Assembly: GCA_903866355.1 (NCBI GenBank)
Contig: CAIPNE010000647.1
Span: 1 to 13,807 of the forward strand
Direction of reading: 5' to 3'
Source: an uncultured Gammaproteobacteria bacterium
GTDB lineage: Bacteria > Pseudomonadota > Gammaproteobacteria > Ga0077536
DNA: 13,807 bases
The notes under the pieces were generated by a model. That model searched no databases. It worked only from the letters and a program-made list of their open reading frames with translations, and was not told the origin of the DNA. A program made the position numbers and the translations under genes. This document shows, piece by piece, positions 12,759-13,807 of the stretch. How positions within the stretch are numbered: the stretch's first letter is position 1; each line of letters opens with the position of its first letter.

Positions 12759-13807
12759 ATGACCGAGAATCACAGCCCCAAACCACGGCCAGATTGCGAC
12801 GTAGTGGTGGTCGGCTCCGGTTTCGCCGGGATCTACGCCCTGTGGCAGGCACGCCAACGCGGACTCAGCGTACGGGGCTTCGAGCGCGGATCGGATGTTG
12901 GCGGAACGTGGTACTGGAACGCCTACCCGGGCGCGCGCTGCGATGTTGAGAGCTACAACTACGCGTATTTCTTCAACAACGACATCGTGCGCGATTGGAA
13001 CTGGTCCGACGCCTGCGCGGGTCAGCACGAAATCCAGCGTTATCTGCGTTTCGTGGCCGAGCGCTGCGATGTCGTGAAGGACATCACTTTCGACACCAAG
13101 GTCGTGTCCGCGAGCTACGACGAGCGTACGGGCTGGTGGTCTGTGCGGACCTCGGCCGGCGAGCAGGTCGTCTGTCGGTATGTGGTCCTCGCCATTGGCG
13201 CGCTGTCAGATCCTAAGGCGCCGGACATCGCAGGCGTGGCTGACTTCGCCGGTGAGTGCTACTTCACGTCGACCTGGCCCAAAGACGGCAGCGTCGATCT
13301 GCGCGGCAAGCGCGTCGGCGTCATCGGCACTGGCTCATCCGGCGTGCAGGTCGTACCAGAAATTGCCAAGGTTGCGGCGGAGGTCTACGTCTTCCAGCGC
13401 ACCGCCAACTATGTCATCCCAACCAGTTCAGGGCCGATGGTCCCGCAGCGGGTTGCGGCGCTGCGCGCAGATCCGCAAGCGATCCGTGCCGCATTCCGCG
13501 AGACCTACGGTGGCCACACGCCGTTACGCATGGGCGACCAGCGATTCCACGAACTCGATGCCGCGGGACGCGCGCAGGTATTGCAGCAGGCATGGGACGG
13601 CAACTACATCGCACTGGCCTTCAGAGATGCCTATCTACCCGCAGCGAATGCCGCCATCTCCCACTTCATCCGTCAGCAGATGCAAGCGCAGGTGCACGAT
13701 GCGTGGACGGCGGAGCACCTGGTGCCGTGGGATCATCCGTACGGCGGCAAGCGGCCGTGTCAGAGCGACGTCTATCTCAAGACCTTCAATCAGCCACACG
13801 TCCACCT
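12759..13807 (+). CDS. Second Baeyer-Villiger monooxygenase, 3' end cut by the window
   Basis: The first 349 codons of a flavin monooxygenase of the BVMO type, open to the window edge; about 150-200 residues should be missing. Motifs are the FAD Rossmann GSGFAG (19-24), GGTWYWNAYPGARCD (48-62), RDWNWS (78-83), the second Rossmann GTGSSG (190-195) and GGKRPCQSDVYLKTFNQ (329-345), with Arg332 as the likely catalytic Arg. The fingerprint FxGxxxHxxxWP reads F163-A-G-E-C-Y-F169-T-S-T-W173-P: the usual His is Phe, while Trp is kept. It is clearly diverged from the first BVMO and is a different subfamily, so it is not a recent duplicate. Start: ATG at 12759 after a weak GAGAAG. It lies immediately downstream of the repeat and acnA-remnant scar. 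Confidence 0.92.
   Translation, partial: MTENHSPKPRPDCDVVVVGSGFAGIYALWQARQRGLSVRGFERGSDVGGTWYWNAYPGARCDVESYNYAYFFNNDIVRDWNWSDACAGQHEIQRYLRFVAERCDVVKDITFDTKVVSASYDERTGWWSVRTSAGEQVVCRYVVLAIGALSDPKAPDIAGVADFAGECYFTSTWPKDGSVDLRGKRVGVIGTGSSGVQVVPEIAKVAAEVYVFQRTANYVIPTSSGPMVPQRVAALRADPQAIRAAFRETYGGHTPLRMGDQRFHELDAAGRAQVLQQAWDGNYIALAFRDAYLPAANAAISHFIRQQMQAQVHDAWTAEHLVPWDHPYGGKRPCQSDVYLKTFNQPHVH

Noticed and set aside
1..13807. CRISPR array, tRNA, rRNA or intact insertion sequence
   Set aside because: I saw no regularly spaced repeats, no cloverleaf or rRNA-like stretch and no transposase reading frame. This is by eye only; an RNA-gene scan was not possible.

Overview
The window reads as chromosome of a GC-rich proteobacterium, most likely a gammaproteobacterium. 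This rests on protein similarity recalled by eye (YpfJ-type Zn peptidase, TupABC order, a CHMO-type monooxygenase), not on any marker gene, so the taxonomic call is soft. No rRNA, tRNA, CRISPR array or intact transposase was seen.

Layout, left to right. 1-593: non-coding leader with short direct and inverted repeats and a 20-bp palindrome over a TTGACA box. 594-2225 (+): complete cyclohexanone-monooxygenase-type Baeyer-Villiger monooxygenase (BVMO). 2339-3208 (-): membrane-anchored zinc metallopeptidase YpfJ. 3500-4063 (-): carboxymuconolactone-decarboxylase-fold protein. 4289-5194 (+) and 5229-5705 (+): a PF10118 'metal-dependent hydrolase' with a full E/ExxH/E/ExxH diiron pattern, followed 34 bp later by a small membrane protein closely resembling styrene oxide isomerase (StyC). 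5804-8099 (-): tupB-tupC-tupA tungstate ABC transporter with overlapping genes. 8455-9780 (-): secreted protein of unknown function. 10136-11818 (-): periplasmic PQQ alcohol dehydrogenase carrying the extra Asp linked to lanthanide use. 11819-12758: gene-free scar with a hairpin cluster, a 41-bp tandem repeat and a frameshifted remnant of aconitase (acnA). 12759 to the window end (+): a second, divergent BVMO, cut by the window edge.

How the genes may work together (inference): the content suggests an oxidative catabolic island for alicyclic, terpenoid, steroid or aromatic compounds. The PQQ enzyme would oxidise alcohols in the periplasm, the BVMOs would turn ketones into esters or lactones, and the StyC-like protein would isomerise an epoxide to a carbonyl compound. 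The diiron protein encoded immediately upstream of the isomerase is a candidate source of that epoxide. Tungstate uptake may serve a tungsto-enzyme elsewhere in the genome. The diiron/StyC-like pair is the most interesting unit. The second BVMO sits just beyond a rearrangement scar, so it may have been acquired separately.
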